From NCBI GenBank assembly GCA_003139735.1, contig PLGA01000574.1, positions 1 to 8,856 on the forward strand: DNA of 8,856 nucleotides, given 5' to 3'. Below are positions 1-6,947 of the stretch, one piece after another. The stretch is from Bryobacterales bacterium. GTDB lineage: Bacteria > Acidobacteriota > Terriglobia > Bryobacterales > Bryobacteraceae. Every line of letters begins with the position of its first letter. The stretch's first letter is position 1. The notes below the pieces were generated by a model. The model was not told the DNA's origin, did no database searches, and saw only the letters and a list, made by a program, of their open reading frames with translations. A program made the position numbers and the translations under genes.

Positions 1-477
1 GCCATCATGGCCGCCGAAAAGGCCCTTCGTTTCAACCAGTCGCCAAGGGTCGCCATGCTCTCCTTCTCCAACTTCGGCAGCACGCGGCATGCGTTGTCGG
101 ATAAGGTGCGCCGCGCGGTGGAGATGGCGCGGCAGCGCGCTCCCGGCCTGGTGATCGATGGCGAGATGCAGGCCGATACGGCGGTGGTTCCGCAGATTCT
201 CGAAGAGACCTACCCGTTTAGCGCGCTCAAGGGCGGCGCCAACGTGCTGATTTTCCCGAATCTGGAATCCGGCAACATCGCCTACAAGCTGTTGCACCGC
301 GTGGGCGGCTGCGAGCTGATCGGCCCGCTGCTGACGGGGTTGAGCAAGCCCGTCCACGTCCTGCAGCGCGGCAGCGAGGTCAACGACATCGTGCACGTGG
401 CCGCCGTGGCCGTCGTGGACGCGCAGGAGATTGGCCGGCCGTACCGGACGCTCAGCGGGGCAACCTGGCCCGCCTGA
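1..477 (+). CDS. maeB: NADP-dependent malic enzyme, C-terminal phosphotransacetylase-like domain (partial, 5' end outside window)
   Basis: The frame is open from base 1 and stops with TGA at 475-477, so only about the last 158 residues are present. They match the end of the PTA/PTB-like domain fused to the C-terminus of large (about 750 aa) bacterial malic enzymes. Recognisable blocks are RVAMLSFSNFGS, the DGEMQADTAVV block, the NVLIFPNLESGNIAYKLL block, and GPLLTGLSKPVHVLQRG followed by VNDIVHVAAVAVVDAQ. Malic enzyme converts malate to pyruvate, CO2 and NADPH in the cytoplasm. The C-terminal domain is thought to be a regulatory site (acetyl-CoA response) rather than an active acetyltransferase. 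A stand-alone phosphate acetyltransferase is the alternative, but the wording 'PNLESGNIAYKLL...GLSKPVHVLQRG' and 'AVAVVDAQ' is that of MaeB. The malic catalytic domain itself cannot be seen here. Confidence 0.9.
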   Translation, partial: AIMAAEKALRFNQSPRVAMLSFSNFGSTRHALSDKVRRAVEMARQRAPGLVIDGEMQADTAVVPQILEETYPFSALKGGANVLIFPNLESGNIAYKLLHRVGGCELIGPLLTGLSKPVHVLQRGSEVNDIVHVAAVAVVDAQEIGRPYRTLSGATWPA

Positions 478-543
478 GCGAACTTAACCGGATCCAACTT
501 GGAGTTCCAGCCGTCTATATTGCGTGGTCAAGTGAAGGAAGCT

Positions 544-548
544 GGAGG
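544..548 (+). promoter_or_regulatory. Ribosome binding site for the M16 peptidase gene
   Basis: GGAGG lies 6 nt upstream of a TTG codon at 555-557. It supports that TTG as the start: the peptide from there begins with two arginines and a hydrophobic stretch that form a clean signal peptide. A TATATT hexamer at 516-521 could be a -10 box, but no acceptable -35 is found at the right spacing. Confidence 0.7.
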
Positions 549-554
549 TTTATC

Positions 555-3215
555 TTGCAACGCCGAATCCTATTGACGCTCGCCGTGGTTCTGATCGCAA
601 CTGTGGCCATTTCTCAGAACCGGCCCCCCGACTCCGCCGTCCGCGCCACCCTGGATAACGGTTTGCGCGTGGTGATTGTGCGCGACCCGCTTGCCCCCGT
701 GGTCACGGTCGAGGAGAATTACCTGGCGGGCGGCGACGAAACGCCCGCGGGTTTTCCGGGAATGGCGCATGCGCAGGAACATATGGCGTTTCGCGGATGC
801 GCCGGGCTGAGCGCGGATCAGATCGCCGCGATCTACGCACAACTGGGCGGCAATCAAAACGCGGACACGCAGCAGAACATCACTCAGTATTTCGTCACCG
901 TGCCCGCCCAGGATCTGGAGGTCGCGCTGCGCCTCGATGCGGCGTGCATGCAGGACGTCGAGGACTCCCAGGAGCAGTGGGCGGAAGAGCGCGGAGCGAT
1001 CGAGCAGGAAGTTTCGCGCGACCTATCGAATCCGACGTATAAGTTCATTACGCGGCTCAACGAGGATCTCTTTGCCGGCACGCCGTACGCGCACGACCCA
1101 CTGGGCGACAGGCCTTCCTTCGATGCGACCACCGGGGCCATGCTTAAGAAGTTTTATCAGGATTGGTACGCCCCGAACAACGCCATTCTGGTGATTACCG
1201 GCGACGTCGATCCCGCCGCGACCCTTACCAAAGTCAGGAGCCTGTACGGTCCCATCGCGCGCAAGCCGATTCCAGCCCACCCGGAGGTCAACTTGCCGCC
1301 AGTCAAGGCGGACAGCTTCACGCTCGACAGCAATTTGCCGTACGAGCTGGTGTTCGTGGCCTTCCGCATGCCCGGAACATCCAGCCCGGATTTTGCCGCG
1401 GCTCGCATTCTGAGCGATGTCGCCGGCAGCCAGCGCGCCGACCTCTATGGCCTGGTGCCCCAGGGCAAGGCGCTGGGAACCGACTTTGGCCTGGACGAAG
1501 CGTATCCGAAAGCCAGCGTCGGTTTTGCGGCCGCCGCGATTCCCGCCGCCGCCGACCCGGCGCCGATTACCACAGAAATCAAGGCCATTCTTGCGGGCTA
1601 CGCGGACAAGGGCGTGCCCGCGGACCTGGTGGAAGCGGCCAAGAAGAGTGAAGTCGCCGGCGCCGAATTCCAACAGAACTCGATTTCGGATCTGGCGGCG
1701 ACCTGGTCGGACGCCCTGGCCGCCGAAGGCCGCCAATCGCCCCTAGATATTGTCGAGGAGATGAAGAAGGTTACCTTGGCCGACGTCAACCGGGTGGCCA
1801 AGACGTATCTCACGGTCCAGACCGCGGTGGTGGCGACGCTGAAGCCGTCGGCCTCCGGTGAAGCGGTAGCGGCGAAAGGCTTCGGCGGCGCCGAGGTAAC
1901 CACGGCGGCCCCTACCAAGCCGGTTGCGCTGCCCGATTGGGCGGAAGCCTCCGTGAGGAGCTTAAAAGTGCCCGCGGCCCCCGTTCATCCGGCCGATCTG
2001 ACGCTCTCGAACGGCCTGCGCCTGATCGTCCGAACGGAAAAGGCCAGTCCCACGGTCACCGTGATCGGCGCCGTCAAGCACCAACCGGATTTAGAGACTC
2101 CCGCGGCCAAGGAAGGCTCCGACGAGGTGCTCGCGGAATTGTTCTCTTATGGGACCACGACCCGCGACCGGCTGGCGTTTCAGAAGGCCCTGGACGATAT
2201 CGCAGCGTCCGAGAGCGGCGGAACCAGTTTCAATTTGAAGGTCCTGAAGCAAGACTTCGCGAAAGGCGTGGAATTGCTGGCCGACAACGAACTGCACCCC
2301 GCGCTCCCGGCGGATGCCTTCCAGGTGGTGCGCGGACAGACGGCGCAACTGGCCGCCGGCACGCTGGCCAGCCCGGAATACCGCGCCAATCGCGCCCTGG
2401 ACCTTGCGCTGCTGCCCAAGGACGACCCGGAGCTTCGGGAAACTACGCCTCAGACGGTTTCGGCTTTGGCGCTTCCCGATATCAAGGCCTACTACGCCAA
2501 GGTGTTTCGCCCCGATATGACCACCATCGCGGTGATTGGCGACATTACCCCCGAAGAGGCCCGGCCGGTGATCGAGAAATGGTTTGGCGCCTGGAAGGGT
2601 GAGGGCGCGAAGCCCACGGTGACGCTTCCCGCCGTGCCCGTGAACAAGCCGGCCGCCGCCAACGTACCGGACCCGACCCAGGTGCAGGACTCGGTGGAAC
2701 TCGCCGAGGAGGTCAGCATCAATCGCTTTGATCCCGACTACTATGCCCTGCAGCTTGGCAATCACGTGCTGGGCGGCGGCTTTTACGCCACCCGCCTTTA
2801 CCGCGATCTCCGGCAGAAGGCCGGATATGTCTACACCGTGGACAATGCCTTGCACGCCACCGAAACGCGGGCGACTTATTCGGTTACGTACGGCTGCGAT
2901 GCGGACAACGTCTCCAAGGCGAGGCAGCTCGTGGACCAGGACCTGGCCGCGATGCGCGCCACCAATGTCACCGACGCCGAACTCCAACAGGCCAAGGCTC
3001 TCTTATTGCGCCAGATCACATTGAGCGAATCGAGCGAAGATGCCGTAGCCGGCGGCTTCGTGGCCCGTGCGCTGGTGGGTCTCCCGCTCGATGAGCCCAT
3101 ACGCGCCGCGCAACGCTATTACGCGCTTACGGCAGATCAGGTGCGGGCCGCCTTCGAAAAGTGGATTCATCCGGAGACGTTCGTTCAGGTGGTTCGGGGA
3201 CCGGCCCCCAAGTGA
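555..3215 (+). CDS. Secreted M16 family zinc metallopeptidase, two-domain (pitrilysin/processing-peptidase type)
   Basis: The protein is 886 aa with a TTG start preceded by GGAGG. Residues 1-20 (QRRILLTLAVVLIATVAIS) form a Sec-type signal peptide without a lipobox Cys, so the protein is probably periplasmic. The first M16 domain (about 28-440) has the inverted zinc motif HAQEH at 72-76 (ligands His72 and His76, catalytic Glu75). The distal ligand is Glu152 in ERGAIEQEV, at the usual spacing of about 76 residues. The second half (about 475-885) is the inactive partner domain: at the zinc-motif position it has KEGSDEVLAEL (from 519) with no histidines. It keeps the substrate-binding Arg/Tyr region RLYRDLRQKAGYVYTV (747-762). 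Both halves in one chain resemble PqqL and insulinase-like enzymes and related bacterial M16 proteins; it likely degrades or trims peptides in the envelope. The 77-bp gap after maeB does not show whether the two are co-transcribed. The 3' end overlaps the convergent gene by 31 bp. Confidence 0.93.
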   Translation: MQRRILLTLAVVLIATVAISQNRPPDSAVRATLDNGLRVVIVRDPLAPVVTVEENYLAGGDETPAGFPGMAHAQEHMAFRGCAGLSADQIAAIYAQLGGNQNADTQQNITQYFVTVPAQDLEVALRLDAACMQDVEDSQEQWAEERGAIEQEVSRDLSNPTYKFITRLNEDLFAGTPYAHDPLGDRPSFDATTGAMLKKFYQDWYAPNNAILVITGDVDPAATLTKVRSLYGPIARKPIPAHPEVNLPPVKADSFTLDSNLPYELVFVAFRMPGTSSPDFAAARILSDVAGSQRADLYGLVPQGKALGTDFGLDEAYPKASVGFAAAAIPAAADPAPITTEIKAILAGYADKGVPADLVEAAKKSEVAGAEFQQNSISDLAATWSDALAAEGRQSPLDIVEEMKKVTLADVNRVAKTYLTVQTAVVATLKPSASGEAVAAKGFGGAEVTTAAPTKPVALPDWAEASVRSLKVPAAPVHPADLTLSNGLRLIVRTEKASPTVTVIGAVKHQPDLETPAAKEGSDEVLAELFSYGTTTRDRLAFQKALDDIAASESGGTSFNLKVLKQDFAKGVELLADNELHPALPADAFQVVRGQTAQLAAGTLASPEYRANRALDLALLPKDDPELRETTPQTVSALALPDIKAYYAKVFRPDMTTIAVIGDITPEEARPVIEKWFGAWKGEGAKPTVTLPAVPVNKPAAANVPDPTQVQDSVELAEEVSINRFDPDYYALQLGNHVLGGGFYATRLYRDLRQKAGYVYTVDNALHATETRATYSVTYGCDADNVSKARQLVDQDLAAMRATNVTDAELQQAKALLLRQITLSESSEDAVAGGFVARALVGLPLDEPIRAAQRYYALTADQVRAAFEKWIHPETFVQVVRGPAPK

Positions 3216-3676
3216 CCGGCGCCCGATTCTTTATCGGACTCCTCGGCTGAAGCGCTAAGCTCCTCCCACAGTCCGCCATCGTGGGCGGTCCATTCCGGCA
3301 TCCGGATGCCGTAGATTTGCAGCTCGTCCGCCTTCAGCGTTCCGTGGCCGTAGGGGCAAATGTACTCGATGCGAGGCCTCCCGGAAAGCAGCATGCTTCC
3401 CCACGAACCGGTCTCGACCGGCATGCGCAGCCGGCGCAGGCAGACGCGGCAGCGGCGGACCTGATCGAAGACAATCGCCGCCAGGGCGCCCGCGCACAAC
3501 CGGAACCAGCCCAGCAGCACGATGCTGTAGACCAGAATCCCCGGAGCGTCGCGCAAGGGGGCGATCGGGGGAGGATGCGCTTCCGCGGGCCAGATGCCGG
3601 CAATCGCCCACAGCAGCGCGCACAGCGCCGCGGCAGCCACAACCAACTTCGCCGCGAAGTAGGCCCAGTAGCGCAT
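3185..3676 (-). CDS. Small membrane protein with zinc-ribbon-like C-terminal domain, function unknown
   Basis: From ATG at 3676 the product is 163 aa. Two hydrophobic segments, about residues 7-29 and 46-70, are separated by a proline-rich loop (HPPPIAPLRDAP). They suggest a two-pass membrane hairpin. A soluble tail follows with CRVC (Cys76, Cys79) and, about 28 residues later, CPYGHG (Cys107, His111). This spacing looks like a zinc ribbon or treble-clef site. The extreme C-terminus (SASAEESDKESGAGH...) is low complexity and lies over the end of the M16 gene, so it may be a drifted tail. I do not recognise a named family. An in-frame ATG at 3781 would add 35 residues, but they run through a palindromic repeat, and the transmembrane-proximal MRYWAYFAAK start looks natural. 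No strong Shine-Dalgarno precedes 3676. Two other minus frames here are shadows; this frame is the one giving helices and paired cysteines. Confidence 0.68.
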   Translation of the reverse strand: MRYWAYFAAKLVVAAAALCALLWAIAGIWPAEAHPPPIAPLRDAPGILVYSIVLLGWFRLCAGALAAIVFDQVRRCRVCLRRLRMPVETGSWGSMLLSGRPRIEYICPYGHGTLKADELQIYGIRMPEWTAHDGGLWEELSASAEESDKESGAGHLGAGPRTT

Positions 3677-3742
3677 ACTTGTGGGAATCGCGTTCCCTGT
3701 TTCTAGTGTTCCGCGGTTAGCCGCGCGGGCGCAAGGGGGGCC

Positions 3743-3767
3743 GATTTTGGGCATTTGCCCAAAAATC
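3743..3767. repeat. Palindromic repeat, copy 1
   Basis: A 9-bp perfect inverted repeat, TTTTGGGCA (3745-3753) and TGCCCAAAA (3756-3764), is separated by TT. Flanking GA and TC extend the stem past a single bulged A at 3765. The core is shared with copy 2 in the same orientation. It could be an operator for a dimeric regulator, a dispersed REP-like element, or an mRNA hairpin. It is unrelated in sequence to the GTGG-type REP next to the transposase. Confidence 0.75.
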
Positions 3768-3806
3768 AAAGGGGGCGCCATTTAGAATCAGCGCGTTAGC
3801 AACTCG

Positions 3807-3829
3807 GATTTGGGCATTTGCCCAAAATC
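3807..3829. repeat. Palindromic repeat, copy 2
   Basis: TTTGGGCA (3809-3816) and TGCCCAAA (3819-3826) form an 8-bp inverted repeat around TT. The same GA...ATC flanks and the same single extra A on the right arm occur as in copy 1. The centre is 63 bp from that of copy 1. It lies about 35 nt beyond the stop codon of the amidase gene and about 130 nt upstream of the membrane protein start. Confidence 0.75.
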
Positions 3830-3861
3830 GCATCCGGAGAGGGCGTTTCTTAGCAGCCTTG

Positions 3862-5262
3862 TTAGAGGGTTTTCGGGGCTTTCCAACCCCCGAAGGCCTG
3901 CTCCAGCGCCGACGCCACGGCCAGCACGCGATCTTCTCTCCAAGGCCCCGCCACCACCTGAACGGCGATCGGCAGTCCCCCGGCCGACTCCCCGCAGCGC
4001 ACTACGGCGGCCGGCCAACCGGCGACGTTGTACGCCATGGTGTGGCTGAAACCCCGGAAATTCTCGTCGCGGACGGATGCGCCATGGGGAAGCGCCGGCT
4101 GGGTGTAGGCGGGCGCCAGGATTACGTCATAGCGGCGCAGGAAAGCGAACATCCCGGCGCGATAGGCGTCCCATTCGGCCCAGTAGCCTTCGAGGCCGGC
4201 CAGATCCGTACGGTAGGGTTCCAACTTGTCCAGCCAGCCGGTTAGGAGGGGGTGGACGCGGGCAGATCCCAAGTCTGCCAGGTACCGGCGCAGCGAATCG
4301 CCGCCATCGGGACCGATCAGCTTCATTTCCAAATCGTAGGCGGCGGGAAGACAGGCTGGACGAGTCTCATCCATGCAGGCGGTTTCGGCGGCTAGCCACC
4401 GAGCGGCGGCGCGGACCACCTCGGCCACTTCCGGATGCGCGGCGGCGAACCCGTTGTCCGTGTAAAACGCCGCGCGCAGGCCGCGCAAGCTCACGGCGGC
4501 GGGATCGGGCGCTGGCATTCCGATGGCCGTGGGGTCGCATTCGTCGGGAGCGGCCAGCAGCGGCATCACCGTTGCCAGGTCCTCCACGCGGCGCGCCATG
4601 GGGCCGATCTGCCACAGCGCTTCGATCCAGCCGCCCGCCGGCGGAAAGTGTCCCGTGCGCGGCAGGCGCCCGGAAGTCGGCTTGATGCCCGCGATGCCGC
4701 AGAACGCCGCGGGAAGGCGCACGCTGCCGGCTGCGTCGCTGCCCAATCCGAGAGGCGACCCGCAAGCGGCGATCAGCGCCGCCTCGCCGCCGCTGCTGCC
4801 CCCGCAAGTGCGGTTGACGTCGTACGGATTGTTGGTGCGTCCGAAAAGAAGGTTGTCGCTTTCAAACGCGAACAGCAGGTCGGGCAGGTTCGTCCTGGCG
4901 ATGGGGATGCCGCCGGCGCGGCGCAAACGGGCAACCAGCGTGGCATCCTCGGTGGATGGCGCGGCGCCCGAACGCCCCAGCGTGCCGGCCGTGCAAACGG
5001 TCCCCGCGAGTTCGAGCGAATCCTTAATGCTGAACGGCACGCCCCCGAGCGGCCCCAACGCTTCGCCCCGAGCCAGCGCCGCGTCCGCCCCATCCGCCTC
5101 CGCGAGCGCCCGCTTGGTTAGGACTTCGACCGTGGCATGGAGCTTCGGGTCCACCTCCGCAATCCGGTTGAGATGGGCGGCGACAAGTTCACGCGAAGAC
5201 ACTTGCCGCTGACGCACGAGCGATGCCTGACGGGTGGCGGAATATTGGAGGATCTCGTTCAT
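3862..5262 (-). CDS. Amidase signature family hydrolase (fatty-acid-amide-hydrolase-like)
   Basis: This is a 466-aa serine hydrolase of the amidase signature superfamily, cleaving carboxylic amides. The Ser-cisSer-Lys triad is readable: Lys80 in GVPFSIKDS, cis-Ser156 in TCGGSSGGE, and nucleophile Ser180 in GLGSDAAGSVRLPAAFCGIAG. The 24-residue spacing of the two serines matches FAAH, and the wording 'GGSSGGEAALI...GSPLGLGSD' resembles FAAH more than GatA. No GatB or GatC lies nearby, so a GatA role in tRNA amidation is unlikely; the true substrate cannot be read. The ATG at 5262 has AGGAA 9 nt upstream and overlaps the glmR stop codon as ATGA, implying translational coupling. A much longer open frame extends upstream to 5577 but lies inside glmR and is not used. 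No signal peptide is seen, so it is probably cytoplasmic. Confidence 0.92.
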   Translation of the reverse strand: MNEILQYSATRQASLVRQRQVSSRELVAAHLNRIAEVDPKLHATVEVLTKRALAEADGADAALARGEALGPLGGVPFSIKDSLELAGTVCTAGTLGRSGAAPSTEDATLVARLRRAGGIPIARTNLPDLLFAFESDNLLFGRTNNPYDVNRTCGGSSGGEAALIAACGSPLGLGSDAAGSVRLPAAFCGIAGIKPTSGRLPRTGHFPPAGGWIEALWQIGPMARRVEDLATVMPLLAAPDECDPTAIGMPAPDPAAVSLRGLRAAFYTDNGFAAAHPEVAEVVRAAARWLAAETACMDETRPACLPAAYDLEMKLIGPDGGDSLRRYLADLGSARVHPLLTGWLDKLEPYRTDLAGLEGYWAEWDAYRAGMFAFLRRYDVILAPAYTQPALPHGASVRDENFRGFSHTMAYNVAGWPAAVVRCGESAGGLPIAVQVVAGPWREDRVLAVASALEQAFGGWKAPKTL

Positions 5263-6269
5263 AATTGGCCGTTCCTGCGGCGCCGGCCCTCTTGCGCCAA
5301 CTTGATCGCGACGGCGGCGGCGGCGGCTGGGTCGTGCCTCACTTTGTCGGTGTGCTGCGCCAGGTTGCCCGCGACTACTTTGATCCCCATCTTGAAGATC
5401 GTATCGACGTCGTTTTCCACGGGGAGGGCCTCCTGCCGTGCGTAGCGCTTCCGCACGGCCGGGAGGATGGGGCGCAGATTCACCACCGCATAATCCAGGA
5501 ATTTTCCGCCGGCATGCTGGTGGACCGCGCGGATGTGGTCGGACGCGCGAAACTCCGTGGTCTCGCCGGGCTGCCACATCAGGTTCACGAAGTACGCCTT
5601 GACCCCCGCGGACCCGCGAATGGCCGCGGCGATTCCATCCACCAGAAGATTCGGTATCACGCTGGTGAATAACGAACCCGGGCCAAGCGTGATGACATCG
5701 GCTTCCTGGAGGGCGGCCAGCGCGGCCGCGAGCGGCGGCGCGTGGCGTGGAATCAGGCGAATGCGGCGGATGCGCTGGCGGCTGCGGCTGATGCGGGTCT
5801 CGCCCACGACCTTTGAGCCATCGGCCAGCGTGGCCTCCAGCACCACGCGGGCGGCTGTGGCGGGATAGATCCGCCCGGCGATTTTGAGCACCTCCGCGGA
5901 GACCTTCACGGCGTCCGGAAAATTGCCCATGATCTGAGTCAGAGCCGTCAGAAAGAGGTTGCCGAAGCTGTGCCCCTTCAATCCGCGGCCCGCCTGAAAC
6001 CGGTACTGGAAGAGGCGCCCGAGCAACGCCGCATCCTCGCTGAGCGCCACCAGGCAGTTGCGGATATCGCCCGGCGGCAGCACGTCGAATTCGCGCCGCA
6101 AGCGGCCGGAACTGCCGCCGTCGTCCGTCACGGTCACGATGGCGGTGAGATCCACGGCGGCTGGAGCGGCTTCGCTCGTCCGGGCGTAGTCCTTCAGCCC
6201 TTCGAGCAAGGCTGCCAGCCCATGGCCCCCGCCGATGGCGACCACGCGCAATGGGGAATTATCTTCCAA
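5259..6269 (-). CDS. glmR: GlmR/YvcK family UDP-sugar-binding regulator (CofD-like fold)
   Basis: A 336-aa protein of the YvcK/CofD-like family. It shows the N-terminal glycine loop VVAIGGGHGLAALLEGLK (9-26), TVTDDGGSSGRLRREF (46-61), PPGDIRNCLVAL (65-76), GHSFGNLFLTAL (99-110) and LGPGSLFTSVIPNLLV (195-210). In Firmicutes, GlmR/YvcK binds UDP-GlcNAc and stimulates GlmS to direct carbon into cell-wall precursors. CofD relatives are lactate phosphotransferases in F420 synthesis, but DDGGSSGRLR and the lack of other cof genes favour the YvcK branch. The start is TTG at 6269 with GGTAGGG (6277-6283) 7 nt upstream, partly inside the end of the TPR gene. The stop overlaps the amidase start. That the regulatory role carries over to this organism is inference. 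Confidence 0.9.
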   Translation of the reverse strand: MEDNSPLRVVAIGGGHGLAALLEGLKDYARTSEAAPAAVDLTAIVTVTDDGGSSGRLRREFDVLPPGDIRNCLVALSEDAALLGRLFQYRFQAGRGLKGHSFGNLFLTALTQIMGNFPDAVKVSAEVLKIAGRIYPATAARVVLEATLADGSKVVGETRISRSRQRIRRIRLIPRHAPPLAAALAALQEADVITLGPGSLFTSVIPNLLVDGIAAAIRGSAGVKAYFVNLMWQPGETTEFRASDHIRAVHQHAGGKFLDYAVVNLRPILPAVRKRYARQEALPVENDVDTIFKMGIKVVAGNLAQHTDKVRHDPAAAAAVAIKLAQEGRRRRNGQL

Positions 6270-6278
6270 TCGGCTGCC

Positions 6279-6866
6279 CTACCAAGCTTTCTTCTCCGGG
6301 TAGAGCAGCGCGTCGAACGGCGGCTGGCCGGCCAGCGGCGCCAAGTCTGCGTCGTGCCTGGCAATGAAGCGGTTGCGCGGCTCTAATTCGATGGCGCGCC
6401 TCACATTCTCCTGCGCGCCGGCCAGGTCTCCCGCCAGCGCCTGCGCCACCCCCAGCGCGTAGTGGATATGGTCCGAACCCGGCGCCAGCCGCAACGCGGC
6501 CTCCAGATGTTCGCGCGCGCCACCCAAGTCCCGCGCGTCGATCAGCGCCACGCCATAGTTGTAGTGCTCCTCGGCCGTGCGCACCACGGGGGCTGCCTGC
6601 TCCAGACGCCGGTCGCACATGGCGGCGTGCAGTTGCGCGCGCTGCGCCACGTCCCGCTCCGGGCCTTCCATCACGCGGAGAAACAAGTCGCGGGCTTCTC
6701 CCAGGTTGCGCGCGTGGAACAGCTTCATGGCGGCCTCGAAGGCGGCGCGTTGTCCCGGCCCGTCTAACGGTTGGATGGCGGCCACGGGGCGCGACTGCGG
6801 GTCCGCGGCCGGGGTCTCCTTCTCCGTGTCTCTCGGCCTGACGCTTTTTTTCTTTTTCTCCGCCAT
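6279..6866 (-). CDS. TPR-repeat protein
   Basis: A 195-aa protein from ATG at 6866. It opens with a lysine-rich, charged, probably disordered segment (AEKKKKSVRPRDTEKE). TPR-like helical pairs follow: about 40-70 (AAFEAAMKLFHARNLGEARDLF), 100-131 (HYNYGVALIDARDLGGAREH, then LEAALRLAPGS) and 134-166 (HYALGVAQALAGDLAGAQEN, then VRRAIELEPRN). It ends in PPFDALLYPEKKAW. There is no signal peptide or catalytic motif, so it is likely a cytoplasmic protein-protein scaffold. Its stop is 9 nt before the glmR start, so the two are almost certainly one transcript and it may act with GlmR, though the partner is not known. An upstream in-frame GTG at 6881 would add five residues and cannot be excluded. 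Homology beyond the TPR pattern is not recognised. Confidence 0.82.
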   Translation of the reverse strand: MAEKKKKSVRPRDTEKETPAADPQSRPVAAIQPLDGPGQRAAFEAAMKLFHARNLGEARDLFLRVMEGPERDVAQRAQLHAAMCDRRLEQAAPVVRTAEEHYNYGVALIDARDLGGAREHLEAALRLAPGSDHIHYALGVAQALAGDLAGAQENVRRAIELEPRNRFIARHDADLAPLAGQPPFDALLYPEKKAW

Positions 6867-6903
6867 GACTGGACGGCCCACCCTGAGGCTCGAACGATAA
6901 GTT

Positions 6904-6933
6904 TTTATACCAGACTGCGGCCTGCGCGCGCAA
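6904..6933 (-). promoter_or_regulatory. Possible sigma-70-type promoter for the TPR-glmR-amidase genes
   Basis: On the minus strand TTGCGC (6928-6933) and TATAAA (6904-6909) are separated by 18 bp, in the 81-bp gap between galT and the TPR gene. Transcription would start near 6897, leaving a leader of about 30 nt. The -10 resembles the consensus in an otherwise GC-rich region; the -35 matches only in TTG. Co-transcription from galT remains possible. Confidence 0.35.
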
Positions 6934-6947
6934 CCGCGATCCTCCCT

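Larger units (their letters stand above)
3677..3861. other. Intergenic gap (185 bp) rich in inverted repeats
   Basis: This is the longest gap in the window. It lies between the end of the amidase gene and the start of the membrane protein gene, both on the minus strand. Besides the two related palindromes listed separately it holds a GGGAA/TTCCC inverted repeat (3683-3697, 5-nt loop) and a CGCGG/CCGCG hairpin (3712-3725, TTAG loop). No T-tract follows any of them in either direction, so none is a canonical intrinsic terminator. No convincing sigma-70 promoter is visible. Confidence 0.6.

Noticed and set aside
1..477. Stand-alone phosphate acetyltransferase (pta)
   Set aside because: The motif wording matches the PTA-like domain of MaeB-type malic enzymes better. 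The upstream part is outside the window, so this rests on family resemblance.
2091..2987. 298-aa minus-strand open frame inside the M16 gene
   Set aside because: It is antisense to a well-supported peptidase, with low-complexity composition and no motif. The 1023-1736 minus frame was rejected for the same reason.
3223..3237. CCGAT/ATCGG hairpin just after the M16 stop as a terminator
   Set aside because: The stem is only 5 bp with no T-tract, and it lies inside the end of the convergent gene.
3677..3781. Upstream ATG at 3781 as the start of the zinc-ribbon membrane protein
   Set aside because: The additional 35 residues are translated through palindromic copy 1 and do not look like a membrane protein N-terminus. 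The ATG at 3676 begins just before the first helix.
3743..3829. The TTTGGGCA palindromes as intrinsic terminators or as members of the GTGG REP family
   Set aside because: No U-run follows on either strand. Neither the hairpin sequence nor a GTGG head is shared with the REPs at 8391 and 8838.
4646..4675. GGCAGGCGCCCG inside the amidase gene as a third REP
   Set aside because: It shares only a short GC-rich string. The GTGG head, the CTTT loop and the matching right arm are missing, and it is conserved coding sequence.
4435..5212. Two long plus-strand open frames (228 and 229 aa) opposite the amidase
   Set aside because: They are shadows of the amidase gene, whose catalytic triad fixes the coding strand and frame.
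5263..5577. Upstream extension of the amidase reading frame
   Set aside because: It lies wholly inside glmR, and the ATG at 5262 has a good ribosome binding site and the ATGA coupling.
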